Positions 7,791 through 15,513 of a DNA stretch of 33,585 nucleotides are shown piece by piece. The stretch is from Candidatus Segatella caccae (GTDB taxonomy: Bacteria; Bacteroidota; Bacteroidia; Bacteroidales; Bacteroidaceae). The notes under the pieces were generated by a model. That model searched no databases and was not told the DNA's origin. It saw nothing but the letters and a program-made list of their open reading frames with translations. Each line of letters opens with the position of its first letter. Positions within the stretch are counted from its first letter, which is position 1. The DNA is taken from assembly GCA_900556395.1 (NCBI GenBank), contig USOQ01000021.1, forward strand, positions 1 through 33,585, read 5' to 3'. The position numbers and the translations under genes are program-made.

Positions 7791-10268
7791 ATGACATATA
7801 CTATTGAAAAGATTACCACACTGATAGGTGCGCGTCGTTATGGAGATAGAGATAGCAACGTGGGATTTATACTCACCGATAGTCGTTCACTCTGTTTCCC
7901 AGAGGAAACTCTCTTCTTCGCTCTCCAGTCGGAGCGTAATGATGGTCACAACTACATTCCTGAGTTGTATCGCCGTGGTGTTAGAAATTTCGTAGTGTCG
8001 CAGGTGCCGAAGGGTTATGCTTCCGACTATCCTGAGGCCAACTTTCTTAAAGTGGTCAACACATTAGAGGCGCTGCAGCGACTGGCTGAGCGCCATCGTG
8101 ATGAGTTCAACATCCCCATCGTGGGCATCACTGGCTCCAATGGCAAGACCATGGTGAAGGAGTGGCTGCATCAGCTGCTATCACCCGAACTCTTTGTCAC
8201 ACGTAGCCCTCGTAGCTATAATTCGCAGATTGGTGTGCCCCTCTCGGTGTGGCTCCTCAACGAGCAGACACAGCTGGGAGTCTTCGAGGCGGGCATCAGT
8301 CAGCCTGGCGAGATGTTGGCGCTTCGCGACATCATACAGCCTACCATCGCTGTGCTTACCTATTTGGGGGCTGCTCATCAGGAAAACTTTGAGTCGCTGG
8401 AGGCTAAATGCCGTGAGAAGATTATCCTTTTCCATGATGCCGAAACCATCGTGTATAATGGTGATGACGAGACGGTGAGTGGGGTGGTCAACGAGTATCA
8501 AGACTACAAGGGTGAGAAGCTCTACTGGTCTTTTAAGGACCCCCAGGCTCCTTTCTTTGTGAAGAATGTTGAGAAGAAAGGCAATCTTTCTATCATTACC
8601 TATATATATAAAGGTGAGGAAGACAGTTATTCACTGCCTTTCATCGATGAGGCTTCCGTCACTAACTCGATCATTGCTGCGGTAGTATCGCGCCGTCTCG
8701 GTCTCTCTGCCGAGAACCTCGACAAGCGTATGGCACTCCTCGAGCCTGTCGCCATGCGACTGGAGGTAAAGGAGGGACAGCATGGCTGCACCCTTATCAA
8801 CGATAGTTACAACTCGGATATCAATTCGCTCGATATCGCTCTCGACTTTATGAGCCGACGCCCCGACCATAAAGGTCGTCGACATACCTTGATACTGAGT
8901 GATATCTTCCAGAGTGGTGAGTCGCCCAAAGACTTGTATCGCGAGGTGAGCGACCTGTGTCGCAAGCGTGGCGTGGTAAAGTTTATTGGCATTGGTCCCC
9001 AACTCTGTGAACAGAGTAATGAGATACAGATTTCTGAGAAGTTCTTCTTTGGTAATGTGGAGGAGTTTATCGACAGCGAGGTGTTCAAGTCTTTGCGCGA
9101 TGAAGTCATCCTGTTGAAAGGCGCTCGTCAGTTTGGTTTCGACCAGCTCACTGAACTCTTGGTGAAGAAGGTGCACGAAACCACTCTTGAGGTCAATCTC
9201 AATGCAGTGGTTGCCAATCTCAACTACTACCGCTCATTCATGAAGCCTCACACCAAGTTGGTGTGTATGATCAAGGCCGATGGTTATGGAGCTGGTGCTG
9301 TGGAGATTGCCAAGACCCTGCAAGACCATCGTGTGGACTATCTTGCAGTGGCTGTAGCCGATGAGGGTGTTACCCTTCGCAAGAATGGTATCACCAGCAA
9401 TATCATGATTATGAATCCTGAGATGACAGCCTTCAAGACCATGTTCGACTACGACCTGGAGCCGGAGGTCTATTCTTTCCGTTTGCTCGATGCCCTTATC
9501 AAGGCAGCAGAGAAGGAGGGAGTCACTGGCTTCCCCGTACATATTAAGTTGGATACAGGAATGCACCGCTTGGGCTTCGACCCGGAGAATGATATGGAGG
9601 AACTGATAGGTAGGCTGAAGCATCAGAACGCTATCATTCCTCGTAGTGTCTTTTCACACTTTGTGGGTAGCGATGATGATGGATTCGATGCGTTCTCTGC
9701 TCATCAGTTCGAACTCTTCGATAAGGGCAGTAAGCAGTTGCAGGCTGCCTTCGACCATAAGATATTGCGTCATATCTGCAATTCGGCAGGTATTGAGCAT
9801 TTCCCAGAACGCCAGTTAGACATGTGTCGTTTGGGATTGGGACTCTATGGCATCAACTCTCGCAACAATGAGACCATCAACTGTGTGAGCACGCTGAAGA
9901 CCACCATTCTGCAGATGCACCACATCAAGGCGGGTGAGAGTGTGGGCTATAGCCGCAAGACCATCCTTGACAGAGATAGCGTCATCGCTGCCATACCTAT
10001 CGGTTATGCCGATGGGTTGAACCGCCGTTTGGGCAACCGTCATGCCTTCTGTCTTGTCAACGGACAAAAGGCTCAGTATGTGGGCAACATCTGTATGGAT
10101 GTGGCGATGATCGATGTCACGGACATCGACTGCAAAGAGGGTGATAGTGTGGAAATCTTTGGTGAGCATCTGCCTGTCCAGACGCTGAGTGATATCCTCG
10201 AAACCATTCCTTACGAGGTGCTGACTACCATCAGCAATCGCGTGAAGAGGGTATATTATCAGGATTAA
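7791..10268 (+). CDS. murF-alr: Bifunctional MurF (UDP-MurNAc-tripeptide:D-Ala-D-Ala ligase)/alanine racemase
   Basis: The 825-residue fusion joins two steps of peptidoglycan precursor synthesis: racemisation of L-alanine and addition of D-Ala-D-Ala to UDP-MurNAc-tripeptide. The N-terminal MurF part (about 1-450) has the Mur ligase P-loop GITGSNGKT at residues 112-120 and the NDSYNS segment. The C-terminal part (about 460-825) is a fold-type III PLP racemase. The PLP lysine is Lys495 in MIKADGYG, the second catalytic base is Tyr720 in VGYSRKT, and PIGYADG and GNICMDV are both conserved. This fusion is known in Bacteroidota. The start at 7791 (MTYTIEKITTLI) lies 4 bases after the GSCFA gene; the frame extends 9 codons further upstream without support. 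Both active sites look intact. Confidence 0.96.
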   Translation: MTYTIEKITTLIGARRYGDRDSNVGFILTDSRSLCFPEETLFFALQSERNDGHNYIPELYRRGVRNFVVSQVPKGYASDYPEANFLKVVNTLEALQRLAERHRDEFNIPIVGITGSNGKTMVKEWLHQLLSPELFVTRSPRSYNSQIGVPLSVWLLNEQTQLGVFEAGISQPGEMLALRDIIQPTIAVLTYLGAAHQENFESLEAKCREKIILFHDAETIVYNGDDETVSGVVNEYQDYKGEKLYWSFKDPQAPFFVKNVEKKGNLSIITYIYKGEEDSYSLPFIDEASVTNSIIAAVVSRRLGLSAENLDKRMALLEPVAMRLEVKEGQHGCTLINDSYNSDINSLDIALDFMSRRPDHKGRRHTLILSDIFQSGESPKDLYREVSDLCRKRGVVKFIGIGPQLCEQSNEIQISEKFFFGNVEEFIDSEVFKSLRDEVILLKGARQFGFDQLTELLVKKVHETTLEVNLNAVVANLNYYRSFMKPHTKLVCMIKADGYGAGAVEIAKTLQDHRVDYLAVAVADEGVTLRKNGITSNIMIMNPEMTAFKTMFDYDLEPEVYSFRLLDALIKAAEKEGVTGFPVHIKLDTGMHRLGFDPENDMEELIGRLKHQNAIIPRSVFSHFVGSDDDGFDAFSAHQFELFDKGSKQLQAAFDHKILRHICNSAGIEHFPERQLDMCRLGLGLYGINSRNNETINCVSTLKTTILQMHHIKAGESVGYSRKTILDRDSVIAAIPIGYADGLNRRLGNRHAFCLVNGQKAQYVGNICMDVAMIDVTDIDCKEGDSVEIFGEHLPVQTLSDILETIPYEVLTTISNRVKRVYYQD

Positions 10269-10321
10269 CTTCTCTAAATTTGATAAGAAATTAAAGGAGT
10301 TAAGAAGTTAAAGGAGTTAAG
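10265..10321 (+). repeat. Degenerate GAAGTTA/TAACTTC hairpin at the murF-alr stop codon
   Basis: TTAACTTCT (10265-10273, containing the stop codon) pairs with AGAAGTTAA (10303-10311). The segment ends in GGAGTTAAGAAGTTAAAGG-type units. The wording is the same as in the arms of the dispersed repeat at 10448-10623, so it may be a decayed relative or simple low-complexity sequence. Confidence 0.4.
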
Positions 10322-10368
10322 ACAAATGCCTTTGTGGACTTGAAATCAAACATTCAACACTTCACATT

Positions 10369-10405
10369 GGGCAAGGAGGCACTGGGAGGGCGTGGCATCT
10401 TGCCC
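10369..10405 (+). other. GGGCAAG/CTTGCCC inverted repeat
   Basis: GGGCAAG (10369-10375) and CTTGCCC (10399-10405) form a 7-bp GC-rich stem around a 23-nt G-rich loop, followed by GCCCATAAAAAA. It lies about 100 bases after the murF-alr stop codon and could be a weak terminator. Similar GGGCAA/TTGCCC words recur at 14874-14932. Confidence 0.4.
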
Positions 10406-10447
10406 GCCCATAAAAAATGTCCTACACACTAAACATAAAAAATAACA

Positions 10448-10623
10448 GAAGTTTCGCATGTACGGAAGTTATAGTAATTAAAGAAGTTATCACTCCCTTC
10501 GGTCGTTAGAAGTTATAGACAATAGCCTTTTTTGTTGTATAATTAGCTATAAAAAAGCATATGGCTTTAACTTCTCTAACTTCTTTAAATTCTTTAACTT
10601 CTCCATTTGCGAAAGTTGAATAA
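10448..10623 (+). repeat. Dispersed palindromic intergenic repeat, copy B (full length)
   Basis: This is a 176-bp element with imperfect inverted ends. The left arm runs from GAAGTTTCGCATGTACGG into GAAGTTA-type units. The right arm has TAACTTC-type units ending in CATTTGCGAAAGTTGAA, the reverse complement of the left end with mismatches. The centre is AT-rich and has an inner stem AGCC (10524-10527) with GGCT (10563-10566). It is highly similar over its whole length to 28645-28810. It lies in the 759-bp non-coding stretch between murF-alr and the secreted protein gene. Confidence 0.85.
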
Positions 10624-10639
10624 GGTATAAAAAGGTTGA

Positions 10640-10671
10640 GGAGTATGTCGCAAGGCATGCTCCTTTTTTTT
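10640..10671 (+). terminator. Rho-independent terminator
   Basis: GGAGTATG (10640-10647) pairs with CATGCTCC (10656-10663) with one G-U pair. The loop is 8 nt and eight T residues follow (10664-10671). It is the first strong terminator downstream of murF-alr, about 370 bases past its stop codon and directly after repeat copy B. Confidence 0.75.
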
Positions 10672-10766
10672 GTTTTTAGGCGTCAATATATGTGTATATT
10701 ATGTTTCGTTTGTGTATTTTATGATAATTTTTGGCTTAAAATACGTTAAAAGATTGGCCTGATTGG

Positions 10767-10796
10767 TTGAATGAATGGTTTATTTGTATAATTTTG
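10767..10796 (+). promoter_or_regulatory. Promoter of the secreted LRR protein gene
   Basis: TTG (10767-10769) and TAATTTTG (10789-10796) are 19 bases apart, matching the Bacteroidota -33/-7 consensus (TTTG, TAnnTTTG). Transcription would start near 10803, giving an unusually long leader of about 225 nt before the ATG at 11028. Confidence 0.6.
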
Positions 10797-10828
10797 CCAA
10801 TGAAAAATTAACTACGCGAACAAAAAAC

Positions 10829-10933
10829 GCCTCTTTAGAGAGGCTTCGAGATAAGTAAAAGAGGACTTCTGATAACATTGATGATTTCTAAACAGTAAGG
10901 GATGAATTTTTGTCCAAAAAGGACAAAGAATTC
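10829..10933 (+). promoter_or_regulatory. Structured 5' leader with two hairpins
   Basis: The leader contains a perfect GCCTCT-TTAG-AGAGGC hairpin (10829-10844). Part of it (CCTCTTT) could instead pair with AAAGAGG at about 10857-10863. A longer hairpin spans 10904-10933: GAATT plus TTTGTCC, an A5 loop, then GGACAAA, one bulged G, and AATTC. No known riboswitch class was recognised, and no U-tract follows either stem. Confidence 0.5.
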
Positions 10934-11027
10934 TGATATGATGTAAATGATGCAATCTCGTAAATGGGTGATAATTGAAATCTATCAAAAACCGAAATTA
11001 AATATAAATAAAATATCAAAGTAAAAG

Positions 11028-14000
11028 ATGGAAAAGGTTCTATTAAAAAAAGTTTGCCTTGTTGTATCCATCCTCATAGGATTGGGTGGTAAGGTGTATG
11101 GACAAACAACTTTTGGGGCATCTTCTTATGTAAAGGATGATGCTTCCAAAAAGGTTACGATTACTCTCAATGCTAATGGGGATTTGGCAAATCTACCATG
11201 GTTTGGGGCTGGTTATTTTAATGGCTATGATTGTATTATTAATACTGCCAATGGAGTGAAGTTGACAACCGATGATTTTGCTAAGATAGTACAGTTTTCG
11301 TACAATTTTGGAAGTCAAAATAACATTTTGGATTTTAATGGTGCAGAGTTTGATGAGGGTGTTGATTTGGTTTCTTGTTTTCCAAATTCTGCATCATCTC
11401 CAGCATTTGTTATGCCAAAGAAATCATTGGCTCCTTTGTCGATGTTGCAAACAAACTTGTTTTCAATGGCAACAGAGGACGGAATTTCTACCATTTATTT
11501 TAAGGACACAAATAAGACGTTTGCTAAGGCTATAAATTGGCAAGACTATCTGAAAAATAGTTCTAAGATAACAGTGTTAGGAGAGGTAAATGCCGACATG
11601 GATTATTCTTCATGTACACAGTTGAAGACTTTGGATATTGTTAGTCCAAGTTTTAAGAATTCAGCTTCAAAGATTACTGTTCCTGAAGGTATTACTAAAA
11701 TTAAGGTATTGGCAGGTTTTGATGTTGCTCGTATTTTGCCTGAGACTGTTCGTGAAAAAGTTAAAGAATTTACTCCTAAAGCTGACCCTTTTAAGGTTGA
11801 AGGATGTTATATAACCATTAACTTGGATAAAGTAACAAGTTTGGAATCAGCTTATTCTTCTGCAATCTCCTCAATGAAATCAAGTAGTTCCCTTTTGAAA
11901 AATGCTAATCCTTGTGAAGTCGTTATTAATGGCAAGATAACGCCTACAGATTTGGCATATTTCAAGAATATCAATACTGAATATCTTGATTTGTCAAATG
12001 CAACATTTATAGATTCTGATGGAAATGAAAGTGATGATTTTGTAAACTCAGAGAATTTCGCTAATGAAAATATAAAGGATTTGATATTCCCTATTGGAAA
12101 AGAGAAACTTGTAACGGAAAATAATGTCTCTCGTTTTCAGGCGTTAGAGGCGGCTGGTACCTATACCGTAATGGAGCCAGCTTCTGAAGATGGTAATACG
12201 AAAGCAAAGTATTCTTTGACAGCATATATTAATAAGGCAGGTAAATTGTATAATTTGACAGGAGGCTTGGTTGGTATTGGCAGCACTATTACCAAGAATG
12301 GTTCTGTTCAGGCTGATGCAAATGGTCAATATCCAGTGACCTCTTTGACTTTTAATCCAGATTTGCAAAATGTCCAGTCCATCAAGTTGTCTGGTAAGGC
12401 AAATGCTGCTGATCTTGGTAGCGGAGATGTTTATTTGGATGAGAAAGGACATCTTTCTGTAGAGCAGTACTCTGATGGAATGGGCTATACGCAAATAAAG
12501 GCTAAGGAAACTTCATCAGTAGTTGCTGGTGCTTTGAACCATGGTAATTTTACATCTGTAGATTATGCTGATTTAAAACTTGATATCGATGAAAATACAG
12601 CGGAAGATATAAAAAAAGCTGCACAGAATGACCTCTGTTTTTCTATTTTAAATGCTTATAGTCATGTAGCAGATTTTAAATTACCAAGAGATAAGAATGT
12701 CTATCGTATTCCCAACAATGCGTTCATGTTCGGTACTTTTGATTTGAAGAGTATTTGTATTCCTGCCAATATTACAGAAATTGGTGGCGCTGCTTTCAAG
12801 GGCAATTTTAAGACCACTCTTATATATACTGACAACGGAAAGTCTGGAGAAGATTTTAAGTATGTTGTTGCTGGAAAGTTGGTGGATGAAATCACAAATG
12901 AGAATCATAGCATAACTTTGCCAATTCATCTCCAGAAAATAGAATCTGGTGCTTTTGCGCTTGTAGAAAAAATAACAGATGTTTATGTCTTGACTGCTGA
13001 GGCTCCTGTTTGCGAAGTAAACTCTTTTAGTTCAGGAACACTTTATGGTTGGGGTGGCTTTACTAATGTCAATCCAATTACTCATAGTAGTTATGTCAAT
13101 CCAAATCTAAATCCGGATGATAATTCTAAAACATTTGGTGTTCTTCATTGGCCTCGAGGTATTCATAAAAAGGAAGTGATGAAGTTTACAGATATTACTC
13201 GTAAGTATAGTATCCAAGATGGTTTGCAAAATACTGATGGTGATGGTAATACATTAGTATGGCCTAACCAAATGGAATATAATAAAGCTTATCTGCAAGG
13301 TTCTCATGGATATCTTTGGAATGCATGGCCTACAACTGAGTGGGTTCAGCCAAATTCTGAAAAGAAAGTGGCAGACGACTTATTTGAAAAATATGGTTCA
13401 AATTCTAAATATGTATTCTATTCTGCGGATGGTACAACAGATTATGACACGGAAGAGTATAATGCAGACTATCGTGGATGGCATCAGTTTGTGTTAACAG
13501 GTTCTGTCAACTATAAATCTGATGACCCGGAATTTGATTTCGCAAGATACAAAGAGGATGATTGGTATTCTATTTGCTTCCCATTCGATTTGGACGAAGA
13601 TGAAGTACTCAATATCTTTGGTGTTCCTGCTAATAAAACTGTATTGGCGAAATTTAGCAACGAAGAGACTGTTACAGAAAAACCTCTTTTGCCAAATTTG
13701 TGTACTCTTTGGAAAGTCGTGAGAAATAGTAGTACCAATCAAATATCCCTTTGGTTTACTGATAATCTTGTTAAGGCTGGTAAGGATTGGGACAGAGAGA
13801 CTTCTAAGATGATTGAACCAGAAACAAACGCTTATGGTAAGAAAATATTAATTAAGGCAGGTTATCCTTATTTAATTAAGCCATATTTGCCTGCTGATGT
13901 AAAAGAAGAAATTAAGGCTCGTGCTAAGCGTATTTTGACTTATAGAGCTGAAAATAATTCTGAAAATGCACGTGATTTTGATAAGACATACAACCAAAAA

Positions 14001-14537
14001 TTGCCATATAGAGATTGGATAGTTCAAGCTGAAGACCCTAATGGCAACAAGTTGAAGACAGAGTCGGGTGAGCCATTCAACTATCAATTCTTGGGAACAT
14101 ATTATACTCTTGATTTGGTGCCTAAGTATAGTTATTTTATGGCAAACAATGGTACCCAAAATGTGTGGTATTATAATGTTTGGGAACCTGAAGTATATTC
14201 TGCACCTTGGAATGCAAATACTTGTATTGTTGGTCCAATGTCTAACTTGAATTTGGAGTATAGTGCAGACCAAAAAGACTTTACTTCGGTAACGTTTAAC
14301 TTTAGCTCAAATGACGATAGTTTTACTAAAGCCAATCGTGCTAAGTTGTTGATGAATTTTGGTAATGACGGACAAACTACAGAAATTGTCAATATTGAAG
14401 ATAATGGTAAATTAGTGACAGTCCCTGTAGGTACAGTTTACAATATGAATGGACAAGTAGTACGTAAGAACGCTTCGTTGGCAGGTCTTTCTAAGGGAGT
14501 TTATATATTGAATGGCAAGAAATATATCGTTAGATAA
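11028..14537 (+). CDS. Large secreted BspA-like leucine-rich repeat protein with a C-terminal sorting-like domain
   Basis: The 1169-residue protein starts with a clear signal peptide (MEKVLLKKVCLVVSILIGLGGKVYG, cut before QTTFG). Most of the chain is not assignable by eye. Around residues 560-650 there are BspA/LRR_5-like units (IPNNAF, IPANITEIGGAAF, LPIHLQKIESGAF). Residues about 840-1100 contain the DDWYSICFPFDLDEDEV type of segment common in Prevotella surface proteins. The last 40 residues (VPVGTVYNMNGQVVRK to GLSKGVYILNGKKYIVR) resemble a type IX secretion sorting domain or related Bacteroidota C-terminal domain. A cell-surface or secreted role, perhaps adhesive, is an inference. The gene is visibly more AT-rich than its neighbours. 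It has its own promoter and a long leader, and the 65-residue peptide gene follows after 18 bases. Confidence 0.75.
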   Translation: MEKVLLKKVCLVVSILIGLGGKVYGQTTFGASSYVKDDASKKVTITLNANGDLANLPWFGAGYFNGYDCIINTANGVKLTTDDFAKIVQFSYNFGSQNNILDFNGAEFDEGVDLVSCFPNSASSPAFVMPKKSLAPLSMLQTNLFSMATEDGISTIYFKDTNKTFAKAINWQDYLKNSSKITVLGEVNADMDYSSCTQLKTLDIVSPSFKNSASKITVPEGITKIKVLAGFDVARILPETVREKVKEFTPKADPFKVEGCYITINLDKVTSLESAYSSAISSMKSSSSLLKNANPCEVVINGKITPTDLAYFKNINTEYLDLSNATFIDSDGNESDDFVNSENFANENIKDLIFPIGKEKLVTENNVSRFQALEAAGTYTVMEPASEDGNTKAKYSLTAYINKAGKLYNLTGGLVGIGSTITKNGSVQADANGQYPVTSLTFNPDLQNVQSIKLSGKANAADLGSGDVYLDEKGHLSVEQYSDGMGYTQIKAKETSSVVAGALNHGNFTSVDYADLKLDIDENTAEDIKKAAQNDLCFSILNAYSHVADFKLPRDKNVYRIPNNAFMFGTFDLKSICIPANITEIGGAAFKGNFKTTLIYTDNGKSGEDFKYVVAGKLVDEITNENHSITLPIHLQKIESGAFALVEKITDVYVLTAEAPVCEVNSFSSGTLYGWGGFTNVNPITHSSYVNPNLNPDDNSKTFGVLHWPRGIHKKEVMKFTDITRKYSIQDGLQNTDGDGNTLVWPNQMEYNKAYLQGSHGYLWNAWPTTEWVQPNSEKKVADDLFEKYGSNSKYVFYSADGTTDYDTEEYNADYRGWHQFVLTGSVNYKSDDPEFDFARYKEDDWYSICFPFDLDEDEVLNIFGVPANKTVLAKFSNEETVTEKPLLPNLCTLWKVVRNSSTNQISLWFTDNLVKAGKDWDRETSKMIEPETNAYGKKILIKAGYPYLIKPYLPADVKEEIKARAKRILTYRAENNSENARDFDKTYNQKLPYRDWIVQAEDPNGNKLKTESGEPFNYQFLGTYYTLDLVPKYSYFMANNGTQNVWYYNVWEPEVYSAPWNANTCIVGPMSNLNLEYSADQKDFTSVTFNFSSNDDSFTKANRAKLLMNFGNDGQTTEIVNIEDNGKLVTVPVGTVYNMNGQVVRKNASLAGLSKGVYILNGKKYIVR

Positions 14538-14555
14538 TTAATAAGAATATAAAAT

Positions 14556-14753
14556 ATGAAAAAGAAATATATATGCCCAACTACTAAACTATTGAAAATG
14601 GATGTTGGCTTTGGAATAATGGCTGGTTCTGGTGGAAGAGATACTGATAATAATGGACCGCAAGGTAGCATTGATACAGAAACTCCGCCTCCTCCAGGAG
14701 GAGGATCTCAATCCAAAGGCTATAATGCTTGGGAAACATGGGATGAGTTTTAA
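14556..14753 (+). CDS. Small Gly/Pro-rich peptide downstream of the secreted protein
   Basis: This 65-residue protein is not recognised as a named family. It begins MKKKYICPTTKLLKMDVGFGIMAGSGG, followed by an acidic Asn/Asp stretch, a PPPPGGG run and an aromatic-acidic end (YNAWETWDEF). I recall that short proteins of the form MKK.YI.P....L....LLA.SG with variable Gly/Asp-rich tails are common in Bacteroidales genomes, but no function is known to me. It has no classical signal peptide. The Gly-Gly after a short leader could be a processing site, which is speculation. The gap of 18 bases and the hairpin right after it make co-transcription with the 1169-residue protein likely. Start, stop and a terminator directly downstream support a real gene. 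Confidence 0.75.
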   Translation: MKKKYICPTTKLLKMDVGFGIMAGSGGRDTDNNGPQGSIDTETPPPPGGGSQSKGYNAWETWDEF

Positions 14754-14802
14754 ACCATTTACACTTTTATTTAATAGATTGCATTTATATTTGTGATGAA
14801 GG

Positions 14803-14836
14803 AAGGGTGTTTGTCGTGGAGACAAGCGCCCTTTAA
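14803..14836 (+). terminator. Terminator after the small peptide gene
   Basis: A 13-bp uninterrupted stem (14803-14815 with 14821-14833, two G-U pairs) closes a 5-nt loop. It is followed only by a short T stretch (CCCTTTAAT). It ends the transcript of the secreted protein and small peptide genes. Confidence 0.65.
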
Positions 14837-14873
14837 TCGTATATTGTATGGTAATCTGTCATGCCAAACGCAG

Positions 14874-14932
14874 TGGGCAAGTTTGCCCAACTCATATAAT
14901 CTACTTTGCCCATAAGGATGGGCAGAACTGCC
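14874..14932. other. Cluster of GGGCAA/TTGCCC palindromes in a non-coding stretch
   Basis: TGGGCAAGTTTGCCCA (14874-14889) is a near-perfect palindrome. TGCCCAT-AAGG-ATGGGCA (14907-14924) is a perfect hairpin, and GGCAG-AA-CTGCC (14921-14932) overlaps it. The cluster opens a region of about 680 bases (14834-15513) without a credible gene. The rest of that region holds another possible stem (ATTGTG 15127-15132 with CACAAT 15166-15171), very AT-rich sequence, and the promoter and leader of the next operon. Confidence 0.5.
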
Positions 14933-15361
14933 TCTTGCGATGGGTAAGGTTGTTCATAGGTATGTTCTGACTCTGATTATGTGGATTTTCCGCCGAGAAG
15001 CCGGAGGTAGTGATTTTGATTAATCACATTCCTCTTTCAGCTTGACTACGGCATTAATCCAAGGTGTTGCTTGATTCCTTGGAGATTTCAAAAATGTGTT
15101 GTTGTGTTGAAGACTTGAAACGGTTTATTGTGAATTTACCTTGCTGCTTACGGCAGGGGCGTTGCCACAATTGATGTTATCATCATTTTCGATTGCAAAA
15201 TTATTATTTTATATAATGTATAAGGTGGAAAAAATATTTTTTAGTGGTGAAAAAATGTCGAATGTCTGAAATTTGTTATTTTTTGTAACATATCTGACTG
15301 ATTATTGTACGATTTTACATAATATTTTTCAATTAAAAAGTGATTTTGAAGAAAAAATGTG

Positions 15362-15369
15362 TATCTTTG
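15362..15369 (+). promoter_or_regulatory. Bacteroidota-type -7 box of the uronate operon
   Basis: TATCTTTG matches the TAnnTTTG consensus and is followed by GC. It lies about 145 bases before the ATG at 15514. No -33 element at the standard distance was seen. The nearest TTTG (15345-15348) is too close. Confidence 0.5.
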
Positions 15370-15467
15370 CAAAATCAAACTCTTGCGTGCCTTGGAAGAA
15401 TACTATTAGAAGAAGGGCTTTGACAGAGGGAGATAATAACAATTCAACTAAAAACAAATCAAAAGCG

Positions 15468-15486
15468 AAGCACTGATTACGTGCTT
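15468..15486 (+). other. Hairpin in the leader of the uronate operon
   Basis: AAGCAC (15468-15473) pairs with GTGCTT (15481-15486) around a 7-nt loop. TTAG and an A/T-rich stretch follow, ending 27 bases before the start codon. It could be an attenuator or simply a leader structure. Confidence 0.35.
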
Positions 15487-15513
15487 TTAGCTTACTAAAA
15501 TTTTCTGTAATAA

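Noticed and set aside
15273..15476. 67-residue open frame before the uronate operon
   Set aside because: It spans a -7 promoter box, has irregular composition and no recognisable features; more likely leader DNA.
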